Positions 1 through 6,191 are shown, numbered from the stretch's first letter. The stretch is DNA of 6,785 nt from JAIVGV01 sp035295985 (GCA_035295985.1 DATHBT010000082.1:1-6785), one strand, 5' to 3'. Notes: a model not told the origin generated them from the letters alone. Numbers and translations are program-made.

Positions 1-1
1 C

Positions 2-631
2 CGCTCGCGGGCTGATTTGGAGAACTGGCTCGGCCACGTCCCCGGCCTCTGGCTCGCCGCCGAGCACGGGGCCGTCATGCGACGCCCGCGCGACCACGCT
101 TGGGAGCCGTACCGCGCTAACCACTCGGACGAGTGGAAGCAGCGCGTGCGCCCGGTGTTGGAACACTTCGTCAACCGCACGCCGGGCAGCCTCATCGAGG
201 AGAAGGAGTTCTCGCTCGTCTGGCACTACCGCATGGCCGACGCGGTCTTCGGCGAGTGGCTGGCGAACGAGCTGGTCGCCACGCTCGAGGGGATGCTGGC
301 CGAGACGGAGCTTCGCGCGCACCGCGGCCAGAAGATCGTCGAGGTTAAAGTGGTCTGGGCCAACAAGGGCGAGGTGCTCTCGCGCCTCGCGCGCGCTCCG
401 GGTCGTGGCCCCGCGCTCTGCCTCGCCGCGGGCGACGACCGCACGGACGAAGACCTCTTCGCCTCGCTCCCAGAAGAGGCATGGACGATCCACGTCGGCA
501 CGAACCGCACCCGCGCCAAGTTCTCTCTCCCCACGCCCGACGACCTGCGCCGACTGCTCGCGCGTCTCGCCGAAGCGGGCGAGTCGGACGCGGCCCGCGC
601 CGCCGCGGGAGCGAAGGACGCGAACGCCTGA
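2..631 (+). CDS. Trehalose-6-phosphate phosphatase domain, C-terminal part (5' end outside window)
   Basis: This is a HAD-superfamily phosphatase that removes phosphate from trehalose 6-phosphate to give trehalose, a cytoplasmic compatible solute. The frame is open from base 2 and begins RSRADLENWLG, which matches the end of the SGR(D/S)R segment (HAD motif II) of OtsB-type enzymes. The apparent TTG start at 17 is therefore internal. Next come AAEHGA, then VWHYRMADAVFGEW, a GQKIVEVK segment followed by NKG (the conserved lysine region), and GDDRTDEDLF at 431-460, the acidic HAD motif that binds magnesium. The nucleophile motif DxDGT lies upstream of the window. The VWHYR and GQKIVEVK wording resembles the phosphatase half of bifunctional TPS-TPP proteins more than stand-alone E. 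coli OtsB, so a fusion is likely but unseen. The last ~20 residues are an alanine-rich tail. It ends in TGA and is convergent with recQ. Confidence 0.9.
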   Translation, partial: RSRADLENWLGHVPGLWLAAEHGAVMRRPRDHAWEPYRANHSDEWKQRVRPVLEHFVNRTPGSLIEEKEFSLVWHYRMADAVFGEWLANELVATLEGMLAETELRAHRGQKIVEVKVVWANKGEVLSRLARAPGRGPALCLAAGDDRTDEDLFASLPEEAWTIHVGTNRTRAKFSLPTPDDLRRLLARLAEAGESDAARAAAGAKDANA

Positions 632-781
632 GACGACTTTCGACGCGAAGCCCGTAAGGGGCGGAATAAATGCGAGATCATTTATTCCGCCCCTTACGGG
701 GCTTGATCAAATTTCCTGTAAGCACTCCGGGGACGTTGCCCCCGGCTATTACATGCCGCCCCTCCGGGCCTTGGGTTCCGC
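632..781. repeat. Convergent intergenic region with compound hairpin element
   Basis: This 150-base gap between the trehalose gene and the end of recQ holds no gene. It contains a perfect long palindrome (651-700), an 8-bp palindrome TTGATCAA at 703-710, and a GC hairpin with arms CCGGGG (727-732) and CCCCGG (740-745), followed by more G/C-rich sequence up to the recQ stop. Several hairpins packed into one short gap between convergent genes, with locally more A/T-rich stretches than the genes, look like a dispersed repeat of the REP/BIME kind. That reading is inference, because only one copy is present in this window. Confidence 0.5.
651..700. terminator. Perfect 22-bp stem with 6-base loop; possible bidirectional terminator or REP-like repeat
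   Basis: Arm 651-672 (begins CCCGTAAGGGGCGG, ends AATAAATG) is exactly complementary to 679-700, and the loop is CGAGAT (673-678). It starts 20 bases after the stop of the trehalose gene and lies about 80 bases past the stop of recQ on the other strand, so it could end transcription from both sides. No clear T-tract follows the stem on either strand, which weakens a classical intrinsic-terminator reading and leaves a mobile or dispersed palindrome as the alternative. Confidence 0.5.
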
Positions 782-2497
782 TCACTCGACGAAGTCCTGT
801 TTGAACTTCCGCGTCTCCCCGTCGGGGAAAGAGACCACCAGCTTGTCGCCCTCCACGGCGACGACGCGCCCCGCGCCGTGGACGGGCACGCGCACCTCTT
901 CGCCCTTCGCGAACTCGCGCGCGGGCGGCTTCTCCTCTAACGGCTCTTCCCCCACAGCGCGCCCGCCCGCCTGCTTACCGTTCGCCGCGGGGGAGTCGCC
1001 GGCCCGGCCCGCGTTCTGTTTGTCGCCCAGACCGAGCTGTTCTTCGAGCGGGTTCGTGCAGGTGTCGCAGTTGCCGCAAGCGCCCTGCTCGAACGGCTCG
1101 CCGAAGTAGTCGTGAATGAGTTGCCAGCGGCAGGCCGCGCTCTGCCCGTAGAGCATCACGCGCTCCAGCTTCTCGCGGTCGCGCTCGCCCTTCTCTACCA
1201 GCTCGCGCGCCAGCCGCTCCAAGTCCTCGCGCCCCGCCACGCCGCCCGTCAGGCGGAAGCGCGCGCCGCGCAGCTCCCTCACCAGCCCCACCTCCTTGAG
1301 CAGCGACAGGACGACGCGCACCTTCGTCTGCGCGACCGAAGTTGTCGACTCCTGCACGGCCGCCAGCTCGACCGGCGACTCAACTGCTCCGAGCGTTCGC
1401 AGCGCCGCATAGACGGCGTCCACGTCTTCGAGCTTCGGGTGGCGGCCTCCCATGAAGAAGAGCTGCGTGCGCCGGTCGTCCAACTGGTAGAGCAGCAGGC
1501 AGCGTGCGGACTTGCCGTCTCTCCCGGCGCGGCCGGCCTCCTGGTAGTAGGCTTCGAGCGAGCCGGGCATCTGGTAGTGGGCGACGAAGCGTATGTCCGG
1601 CTTGTCGATGCCGAGGCCGAAGGCGTTCGTCGCGATCATGGCGCGCAGCTCACCGCGCATGAAGCGCTCCTGGTTCTCCTTGCGCTCGCGCGCGGGCATC
1701 TTGCCGTGGTACATCGCCACATTCGCGCCTTTGAAGTGCTCGTACAGCTCGGCGACCGACTTGATCGTCGCCGCGTAGATGATTCCCGTCCCCTCTGTCT
1801 CGCGCAGCAGGTCGGCGAGGCGCTCGCGCTTCTCCAGCTCGTTCGTCACGCGCGCGACCTCAAAGCGCAGGTTCGGGCGATAGACGCCCGTCTTGACGAC
1901 TCGCATCCGGCGCAGGCGCAACTGCTTCTCGATGTCCGCGACGACTTCGGGCGTCGCCGTCGCCGTCAGAGCGAGCACGGGCGGCGAGCCGAGCGCGCGC
2001 ACCGCCTCGCCGAGCGCGAGGTACGACGGCCGGAAATCGTGGCCCCACTCGGAGATGCAGTGGGCCTCGTCCACCACGACGAAGTCGATCTTGTTCTTGC
2101 TCAGAGTTTCGAGGAAGTCGGGGTTGGTCAGCCGTTCGGGCGTGGTGAAGACGAAGTCGCTCTCGTCGCCCTCGATGCGTTCGATGCTCTCGGACTGCTC
2201 GCGCGCGGTGAGCGAGCTGTTGAGCTGCGCGGCGTCAACGCCCGCGTCGCCGAGCTTGTCCACCTGATCCTTCATCAGGGAGATGAGCGGCGAGACGATC
2301 ACGGTCGTCCCGCCCAGGTGCAGCCCCGGCAGTTGATAGCAGAGCGACTTGCCCGCGCCCGTCGGCATGACGGCCAAGGTGTCTCGCCCTTCGAGGACGG
2401 AGCGAATGACCTCCTCCTGGCCCGGGCGCAAACGCGCGTGGCCGAACACGTCGCGCATCGTGCGCCGCAGCTTCGGCAGTTCTCTCGTGACTCCCAT
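782..2497 (-). CDS. recQ: RecQ-family ATP-dependent DNA helicase, variant C-terminus
   Basis: This is a superfamily 2 3'-5' DNA helicase for repair and recombination in the nucleoid. With the ATG at 2497 it has 571 residues. Visible motifs are motif 0 (FGHARLRPGQ, Q27), Walker A MPTGAGKS (44-51), the DEAH box (143-146) followed by CISEWGHDFRPSY (the RecQ aromatic-rich loop), TATAT (motif III), and QEAGRAGRDG (319-328, motif VI arginine finger). A four-cysteine zinc site C456/C474/C477/C480 sits in CRWQLIHDYFGE...CGNCDTC. Unlike E. coli RecQ, about 75-90 residues with a winged-helix-like look (about 357-420) come before this zinc site, and there is no recognisable HRDC domain. After a low-complexity linker (481-528), residues 530-571 resemble the small Tudor/SH3-like C-terminal domain of UvrD/PcrA helicases. 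A TTG at 2512 directly follows a stop codon and would add five residues. I prefer the ATG, although neither start has a strong Shine-Dalgarno sequence. The gene is convergent with the trehalose gene and divergent from the Nudix gene. Confidence 0.93.
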   Translation of the reverse strand: MGVTRELPKLRRTMRDVFGHARLRPGQEEVIRSVLEGRDTLAVMPTGAGKSLCYQLPGLHLGGTTVIVSPLISLMKDQVDKLGDAGVDAAQLNSSLTAREQSESIERIEGDESDFVFTTPERLTNPDFLETLSKNKIDFVVVDEAHCISEWGHDFRPSYLALGEAVRALGSPPVLALTATATPEVVADIEKQLRLRRMRVVKTGVYRPNLRFEVARVTNELEKRERLADLLRETEGTGIIYAATIKSVAELYEHFKGANVAMYHGKMPARERKENQERFMRGELRAMIATNAFGLGIDKPDIRFVAHYQMPGSLEAYYQEAGRAGRDGKSARCLLLYQLDDRRTQLFFMGGRHPKLEDVDAVYAALRTLGAVESPVELAAVQESTTSVAQTKVRVVLSLLKEVGLVRELRGARFRLTGGVAGREDLERLARELVEKGERDREKLERVMLYGQSAACRWQLIHDYFGEPFEQGACGNCDTCTNPLEEQLGLGDKQNAGRAGDSPAANGKQAGGRAVGEEPLEEKPPAREFAKGEEVRVPVHGAGRVVAVEGDKLVVSFPDGETRKFKQDFVE

Positions 2498-2586
2498 CGC
2501 GCACCGACGCAATCAAACGGCGAGCCACCCGCCGGCCCGCGCGCTTTTGCGGCCCGCCGCGCGCCGCCGAAACGTTCGCGGCTTCA

Positions 2587-2630
2587 CCCCTTGCACGTTT
2601 TCTGTACTTCGGCCCGCGCCCCCTTGCACG
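2587..2630. repeat. 11-bp direct repeat CCCCTTGCACG, two copies 33 bp apart
   Basis: Identical copies lie at 2587-2597 and 2620-2630. The 33-bp period is about three turns of the DNA helix, so both copies would present the same face to a bound protein. TTGCAC inside each copy also resembles a -35 hexamer. The location between divergent starts makes an operator or tandem promoter element plausible. Chance duplication in this C-rich stretch is not excluded. Confidence 0.3.
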
Positions 2631-2746
2631 CAATCGATGCGCGGCCGGCGACGCCTTCGCCACTTTTCGCCGCGGCCCGAGAACCCGGCAGTCGCGCACG
2701 ACGTTTGCTCCGTCAGCCCCACGCAAGCGTCCACCTTTCACCCCGC

Positions 2747-2752
2747 GGAGAG
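2747..2752 (+). promoter_or_regulatory. Ribosome binding site of the Nudix gene
   Basis: GGAGAG ends four bases before the ATG at 2757 (GGAG itself is six bases away), a good Shine-Dalgarno match. It fixes the start of the Nudix gene within a frame that is open much further upstream. Confidence 0.7.
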
Positions 2753-2756
2753 ATTG

Positions 2757-3332
2757 ATGGAGAAGAAGCACGGCCCCTGGACGATCAGGCGAACGCGCGA
2801 GGCGTACAGCCACGGCCTCATCACGGTCAACGAGGACGAGGTGACGAAGCCCGACGGGAGCGAGGGCACTTACGCCACCGTGCGCATGAAGGACGGCGTG
2901 CTCGTGCTCGCCGTGGGCGACGACGGGCAGGCATACTTCGCCAAAGAGTTTCGCTACGCCATCGGGCGCGAGTCGGTCGAGGCGGTCGGCGGGGCCGTCG
3001 AGGAGGGAGAGTCTTTGGGAGAGGCGGCGCGGCGCGAGTTGCGCGAGGAGTTAGGCATAGAGGCCGAGGAGTTCGTCGAGATGGGATCGATCCAGCCCGT
3101 CACCTCACTCGTCAACTCGGCGAGCACGCTCTTCCTCGCGCGCAAGCTCCGCTTCACCGAGAAGGACGAGGACGCGGGCGAGGTCATCGAAACGGTGAAG
3201 ATGCCGCTCGCGGAGGCCGTCGCGCAGGCCCTTTCAGGCGGGCTGATCCACTCGACCACCTGCCTGCTCGTCCTGCGCGCGCACCACCACCTCTTGGGAA
3301 TTGCGGATTGCGGATTGCGGATTGCGGATTGA
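2757..3332 (+). CDS. Nudix hydrolase, ADP-ribose pyrophosphatase-like
   Basis: This is a cytoplasmic Nudix pyrophosphohydrolase of 191 residues. The Nudix box is complete at residues 79-101, fitting Gx5Ex7REUxEExGU, with E94, E97 and E98 as the metal-binding and catalytic glutamates. The GGAVEEGES lead-in and the upstream FAKEFRYAIGRESVEAVGG segment are typical of ADP-ribose/nucleoside-diphosphate-sugar pyrophosphatases (NudF-like), so cleavage of ADP-ribose or a related sugar nucleotide is the best guess. The exact substrate cannot be read from the sequence. ATG at 2757 was chosen because a Shine-Dalgarno sequence precedes it and the family's N-terminal strand begins there (WTIRRTREAYSHGLITV). 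The last ~11 residues (GIADCGLRIAD) are encoded by the heptamer repeat at 3300-3331 and look like a repeat-derived replacement of the native end; TGA falls at the repeat boundary. It may be a single-gene unit. Confidence 0.9.
   Translation: MEKKHGPWTIRRTREAYSHGLITVNEDEVTKPDGSEGTYATVRMKDGVLVLAVGDDGQAYFAKEFRYAIGRESVEAVGGAVEEGESLGEAARRELREELGIEAEEFVEMGSIQPVTSLVNSASTLFLARKLRFTEKDEDAGEVIETVKMPLAEAVAQALSGGLIHSTTCLLVLRAHHHLLGIADCGLRIAD
3300..3331. repeat. Tandem heptamer repeat (ATTGCGG), about 4.5 copies
   Basis: The unit ATTGCGG is repeated perfectly four times, followed by ATTG. Seven bases is not a multiple of three, so three copies make a 21-bp, seven-residue coding period, which gives the GLRIADC-type tail of the Nudix protein. 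This block is also the left arm of a longer inverted repeat. Confidence 0.95.
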
Positions 3333-3393
3333 AAGACAGGGGTGCGCCTTTGCGTTTTCCGGTTTTCTAATCCGCAATCCGCAATCCGCAATC
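3306..3393. repeat. Heptamer-based inverted repeat, 25-bp perfect arms with 38-base loop
   Basis: Bases 3306-3330 are exactly complementary to 3369-3393, which carries the same heptamer in reverse (AATCCGC repeated three times plus AATC). The 38-base spacer (3331-3368) is unlike the genes and includes GCGCCTTTGCG and a T-rich stretch. The RNA would fold into a strong stem between the Nudix stop and aspartokinase, so it could act as a terminator or mRNA stabiliser. The layout of short repeats facing each other around a spacer also fits a small dispersed element. The periodic arms allow the stem to slip by seven bases. Confidence 0.9.
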
Positions 3394-3403
3394 GGCCTCG
3401 GCC

Positions 3404-3433
3404 TTCCGCCGACGCTCGCGGTCGGGTTATCAT
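3404..3433 (+). promoter_or_regulatory. Weak candidate promoter upstream of aspartokinase
   Basis: TATCAT at 3428-3433 is a fair -10 hexamer (5 of 6 against TATAAT) in one of the few A/T-rich spots before the lysine genes. The best -35 at usual spacing is TTCCGC (3404-3409), 18 bases upstream, which is poor. It would give a leader of about 70 bases to the ATG at 3514. No lysine riboswitch-like conserved core was recognised in the leader. Confidence 0.25.
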
Positions 3434-3513
3434 GCCTTCAACGTTTCCCGAACAACTTTGCCGCGGGTGAAGGCGTCGCGCGGGTCTCTCCGCGGCGGAC
3501 GCGGCCGATTGTG

Positions 3514-4950
3514 ATGACCGTTGCCGGGCCACTGGTGATGAAGTTCGGCGGCACGTCCGTGGAGGACGCGCCGGCCGTCGCGCGCGCCGCGGACATCGTC
3601 AGCGCGCGCAAAAGCCGGCGGCCCGTCGTCGTCGTCTCCGCGATGAGCCGCGTCACCGACGCGCTCGTCTCGGCCGTCGGCCGCGCCGACGCCGGCGACC
3701 CGGCGTCCGCGCTCGCAACACTTCAGCCGCACCTGCTGCGCCACCTCGACGCGGCGCAGAGCCTGCTCTCGACCGACGAAGCCGCGGAGTTCACGCGCGC
3801 GGTCGAACGTGCCCGCGGCGAACTCGCCAAGCTGCTCGACGAAATCTCGGCCCGCGAGCGTCCGCTCCCGCTGCTTCACGACGCGGTCGTCTCCTTCGGA
3901 GAACGCCTGTCGTCCACGCTCTTCTCCGCCGCGCTACGCACGCAGGGCCTGCAATCCGAGACGGTGGACGCGCGCCGCTGCCTCGTCACGAACGACGAGC
4001 ACGCCTGCGCCGCGCCCATCCAGGACGAGACCGAGCGGCGCACGCGCGACGCCCTCGAACCACTCATCGCGGCCGGCCTCGTCCCAGTCCTCGGCGGCTT
4101 CATCGGCGCGACTGCGGCGGGCGAGACGACTACCCTGGGGCGGGGCGGCTCGGACTACTCGGCCTCGATCTTCGGCGCTGCCCTTTCGGCCTCCGAGATT
4201 CAAATCTGGACTGACGTGACCGGCGTGCTCACGGCCGACCCGCGTGTCGTGCCCGCGGCGCGCACCGTGCCGCGCATGTCCTACGCCGAGGCGGCGGAGT
4301 TGGCCTACTTCGGCGCGAAGGTTCTACACCCCAAGACGATCCTGCCGGCGGTGGTGCGCGGCATTCCCGTCCGCATCTGCAACTCGCGCAAGCCTGACTC
4401 GCCGGACACCGTCATCTACTTCGAGACAAAAGACTCGCCGCGCACGGTCAAGGCCATCGCGCACAAGACGGGCGTCCACGTCGTCCACGTCACGTCGGCG
4501 CGGATGCTCGGCTCCTACGGCTTCCTGCGCCGCCTCTTCGAGGTCTTCGACCGCCACCGCACGAGCGTTGACGTGGTGACGACTTCGGAGGTCAGCGTCT
4601 CGATGTCCGTCGAAGACACCTCGGCGCTCGAAGAGATCGTCGCCGATCTGAAACCCTTCGCGGCGGTGAAGGTCGAGCCTGCGCGCGCGACCGTCTGCGT
4701 CGTCGGCGAGGGCCTGCGCTGGACGCCGGGCGTGGCGGGCCGCGTCTTCTCCGCCATCAGCGACATCAACGTGCTGCTCATCTCGCAGGGCGCGTCGAAC
4801 GTGAACCTGACCTTCGTCGTCGAGGAGTCGCGCGCCGTCGAGGCCGTCCGCCGCCTGCACGCCGCGTTCTTCGAGCAGGAAGCGGACGGGATGGACGGCC
4901 GCGCCGCGCTCGCCGGGGCGTCGGCCGGCACGCACGCGGGCAACGTGTGA
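3514..4950 (+). CDS. lysC: Aspartokinase with two C-terminal ACT domains
   Basis: Aspartate kinase phosphorylates L-aspartate to aspartyl phosphate, the first step towards lysine/diaminopimelate, threonine and methionine. The product has 478 residues, close to the ~450 of monofunctional LysC-type enzymes. Visible features are KFGGTSV (10-16), VVVVSAMSRVTD (38-49), FGERLSS (128-134), TTLGRGGSDYSA (206-217) and WTDVTGVLTADPRVV (232-246), all of the amino-acid kinase fold. Tandem ACT domains follow at about 312-385 and 393-455, with the VSVSMSVED and SNVNLTFVVEE strands. Their presence implies feedback inhibition by lysine and/or threonine. There is no fused homoserine dehydrogenase. ATG 3514 is preferred; GTG 3511 and ATG 3538 are alternatives, no site has a good Shine-Dalgarno, and the open frame upstream runs through repeat DNA. 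The last ~25 residues are a variable tail. It is followed by an M20 deacylase gene and dapB on the same strand. Confidence 0.95.
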   Translation: MTVAGPLVMKFGGTSVEDAPAVARAADIVSARKSRRPVVVVSAMSRVTDALVSAVGRADAGDPASALATLQPHLLRHLDAAQSLLSTDEAAEFTRAVERARGELAKLLDEISARERPLPLLHDAVVSFGERLSSTLFSAALRTQGLQSETVDARRCLVTNDEHACAAPIQDETERRTRDALEPLIAAGLVPVLGGFIGATAAGETTTLGRGGSDYSASIFGAALSASEIQIWTDVTGVLTADPRVVPAARTVPRMSYAEAAELAYFGAKVLHPKTILPAVVRGIPVRICNSRKPDSPDTVIYFETKDSPRTVKAIAHKTGVHVVHVTSARMLGSYGFLRRLFEVFDRHRTSVDVVTTSEVSVSMSVEDTSALEEIVADLKPFAAVKVEPARATVCVVGEGLRWTPGVAGRVFSAISDINVLLISQGASNVNLTFVVEESRAVEAVRRLHAAFFEQEADGMDGRAALAGASAGTHAGNV

Positions 4951-5048
4951 GGCCGTAACTCTGCGCCTATGCGCCTTTGCGCGAGGTTAATTTCGTGCTC
5001 AAAGACGCAAAGACTGATTTCGTGAACGCTGCGCGGTAACCCTTAATC
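4951..5048. repeat. Intergenic repeat-like segment between aspartokinase and M20 gene
   Basis: No gene is present in these 98 bases. The sequence contains an imperfect run GCGCCTATGCGCCTTTGCGCG (4963-4983, with its 5' half repeated in the 3' half), an inverted match CTTTGCG (4975-4981) to CGCAAAG (5006-5012), and ATTTCGTG twice (4990-4997 and 5017-5024). The 11-mer GCGCCTTTGCG (4971-4981) is identical to 3344-3354 in the loop of the heptamer inverted repeat. Together these suggest a degenerate dispersed repeat. It could also form a weak hairpin within the lysine mRNA. Confidence 0.5.
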
Positions 5049-6191
5049 GTGAAAGCAGACGAGTCGAAACTGTTTGAGCTGACGCGGCGGCTCATAGACA
5101 TCCCGTCGGTGAGCGGCGAGGAGGGCGAGGTCGGCCGCTTCCTCGCGTCGCATCTTGAAGCACTGGGCTACGAGGTCTTGACACAGGAGATCGCGCCCGG
5201 CCGCGCGAACGTCTTCGCGCGCATCCCCGGTGCTGCGGCGCGCGTCGTGCTCTCGACTCACATGGACACAGTGCCGCCGCACACCCCGTCGTCCGAAGAC
5301 GCGGAGTTCATCGCCGGCCGCGGCGCGTGCGACGCGAAGGGCATCATCGCCGCGCAGATCGAGGCGGCCGAGCGTCTGCGCGCCGAAGGCGTTAACGAAG
5401 TGGGCCTGCTCTTCACGGTTGACGAAGAACTCGGCAGCCTCGGCGCGCGCGCGGCCGACCACTTGGACGCAGCGCGCGAATGCCGCTTCCTCGTCAACGG
5501 CGAGCCGACCGACAACCGCCTGGCCGTCGGCACCAAGGGGTCGCTGCGCGTGCGCCTGCGCGCAGAGGGGCGCGCGGCCCATTCGGCCTACCCGGAGCAC
5601 GGCGAGTCGGCCGTCGAGAAATTGCTGGACGTGTTCGCCGCCATCCGCGCCTTTCAGTGGCCGTCCGATCCGTTCTTCGGCGCAACGACCTGCAACATCG
5701 GAACCGTCCGCGGCGGCACGCGCCCGAACGTCGTGCCCGCAGACGCCGAGGCCGAGCTACAGTTTCGCCTCGTGACTGAGGCAGATAAGATCAAGGAACT
5801 GCTCGACCGCGTCGTCGCCGGTCGCGCGCGGATCGAGTACCTGTCCGAGAACGATCCCGTCAGGCTCATGGAGGTCGAAGGCTTCGAGCAGGTGGTCGTC
5901 CGCTTCACTACCGACATCCCGTACCTGAAGAGCTGGGGCGTGCCGCTCCTCCTCGGCCCCGGCTCGATCCTCGACGCACATACGGACGGCGAGCGCGTCC
6001 GCAAGAGCGAACTGACGGAGGCCGTCGCCCTCTACGCGCGGCTCGCAAGTACGCTGCTCGAACGTGCCCGCGGCGAAGAAGCGTCGCCGACGCGCGGCGC
6101 GGAAGGCTCGGCGGCGAAAGAAGCGGAAGGCCCGCGGCCGGGCGACGAAGAACGCGGCGACGACGCGCGGGCGGGAGGTTTTTCGGGATGA
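5049..6191 (+). CDS. M20-family metallohydrolase, DapE/ArgE-like deacylase
   Basis: This is a zinc-dependent amidohydrolase of the M20 family (380 residues), a cytoplasmic enzyme that removes an acyl group from an amino-acid intermediate. Metal and catalytic residues are all visible: H71 and D73 in STHMDT, D95 in GRGACDAKG, E126 and E127 in TVDEELGS, E152 in NGEPTD, and H311 in AHTDGE. H178 in AHSAYPEHG belongs to the dimerisation lid. The position between aspartokinase and dapB favours N-succinyl- or N-acetyl-diaminopimelate deacylase (DapE role), but acetylornithine deacetylase or LysK-like activity cannot be ruled out from sequence alone, so no symbol is given. GTG 5049 is the only plausible start: an in-frame TAA lies at 5037-5039 and no ATG occurs before the catalytic core. 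Residues ~343-380 are a low-complexity tail rich in A, G, E, R and D. The stop overlaps the dapB start (ATGA). Confidence 0.88.
   Translation: MKADESKLFELTRRLIDIPSVSGEEGEVGRFLASHLEALGYEVLTQEIAPGRANVFARIPGAAARVVLSTHMDTVPPHTPSSEDAEFIAGRGACDAKGIIAAQIEAAERLRAEGVNEVGLLFTVDEELGSLGARAADHLDAARECRFLVNGEPTDNRLAVGTKGSLRVRLRAEGRAAHSAYPEHGESAVEKLLDVFAAIRAFQWPSDPFFGATTCNIGTVRGGTRPNVVPADAEAELQFRLVTEADKIKELLDRVVAGRARIEYLSENDPVRLMEVEGFEQVVVRFTTDIPYLKSWGVPLLLGPGSILDAHTDGERVRKSELTEAVALYARLASTLLERARGEEASPTRGAEGSAAKEAEGPRPGDEERGDDARAGGFSG
6173..6178 (+). promoter_or_regulatory. Ribosome binding site of dapB inside the M20 gene
   Basis: GGGAGG lies nine bases before the dapB ATG at 6188, within the last codons of the M20 gene. 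Together with the four-base ATGA overlap it points to translational coupling of the two genes. Confidence 0.65.

Larger units (their letters stand above)
2498..2756. promoter_or_regulatory. Divergent intergenic region between recQ (-) and Nudix gene (+)
   Basis: These ~260 bases separate two divergent starts and must hold promoters for both genes. I see no convincing -35/-10 pair on either strand. The frame of the Nudix gene stays open upstream to about 2349, but that translation overlaps recQ and is low-complexity, so it is not taken as coding. The only clear structure is an 11-bp direct repeat listed separately. Confidence 0.4.

Noticed and set aside
17..19. TTG as start of the trehalose phosphatase gene
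   Set aside because: The frame is open to the window edge, and the preceding residues RSRAD match the conserved family sequence, so the gene starts upstream.
405..1109. A + strand open frame spanning the trehalose gene end, the palindromic region and the recQ 3' end
   Set aside because: It crosses repeat DNA and two real genes in the wrong frame, and its translation is serine/proline/arginine-rich without any motif.
1112..3370. A 752-codon open frame on the + strand, antisense to recQ and running into the Nudix gene
   Set aside because: Its translation is A/R/H-rich low complexity with no recognisable domain. It is the mirror of two well-supported genes in other frames, a common effect of very high GC content.
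3300..3393. CRISPR-like array
   Set aside because: The units are seven bases with no spacers between them, and the second block is inverted, so this is a tandem and inverted repeat, not a CRISPR.
3301..3513. N-terminal extension of aspartokinase starting in the heptamer repeat
   Set aside because: The extra ~70 residues are repeat-derived and unlike any aspartokinase N-terminus; the fold begins at the MKFGGTSV strand just after 3514.
3394..3513. Lysine riboswitch in the aspartokinase leader
   Set aside because: The leader is only about 120 bases of G/C-rich sequence with no recognisable conserved L-box core; the known element is considerably longer.
4324..4935. Antisense open frames within aspartokinase
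   Set aside because: They are lacking in motifs, have arginine/aspartate-rich composition typical of the reverse strand of a GC-rich gene, and aspartokinase is certain on the + strand.
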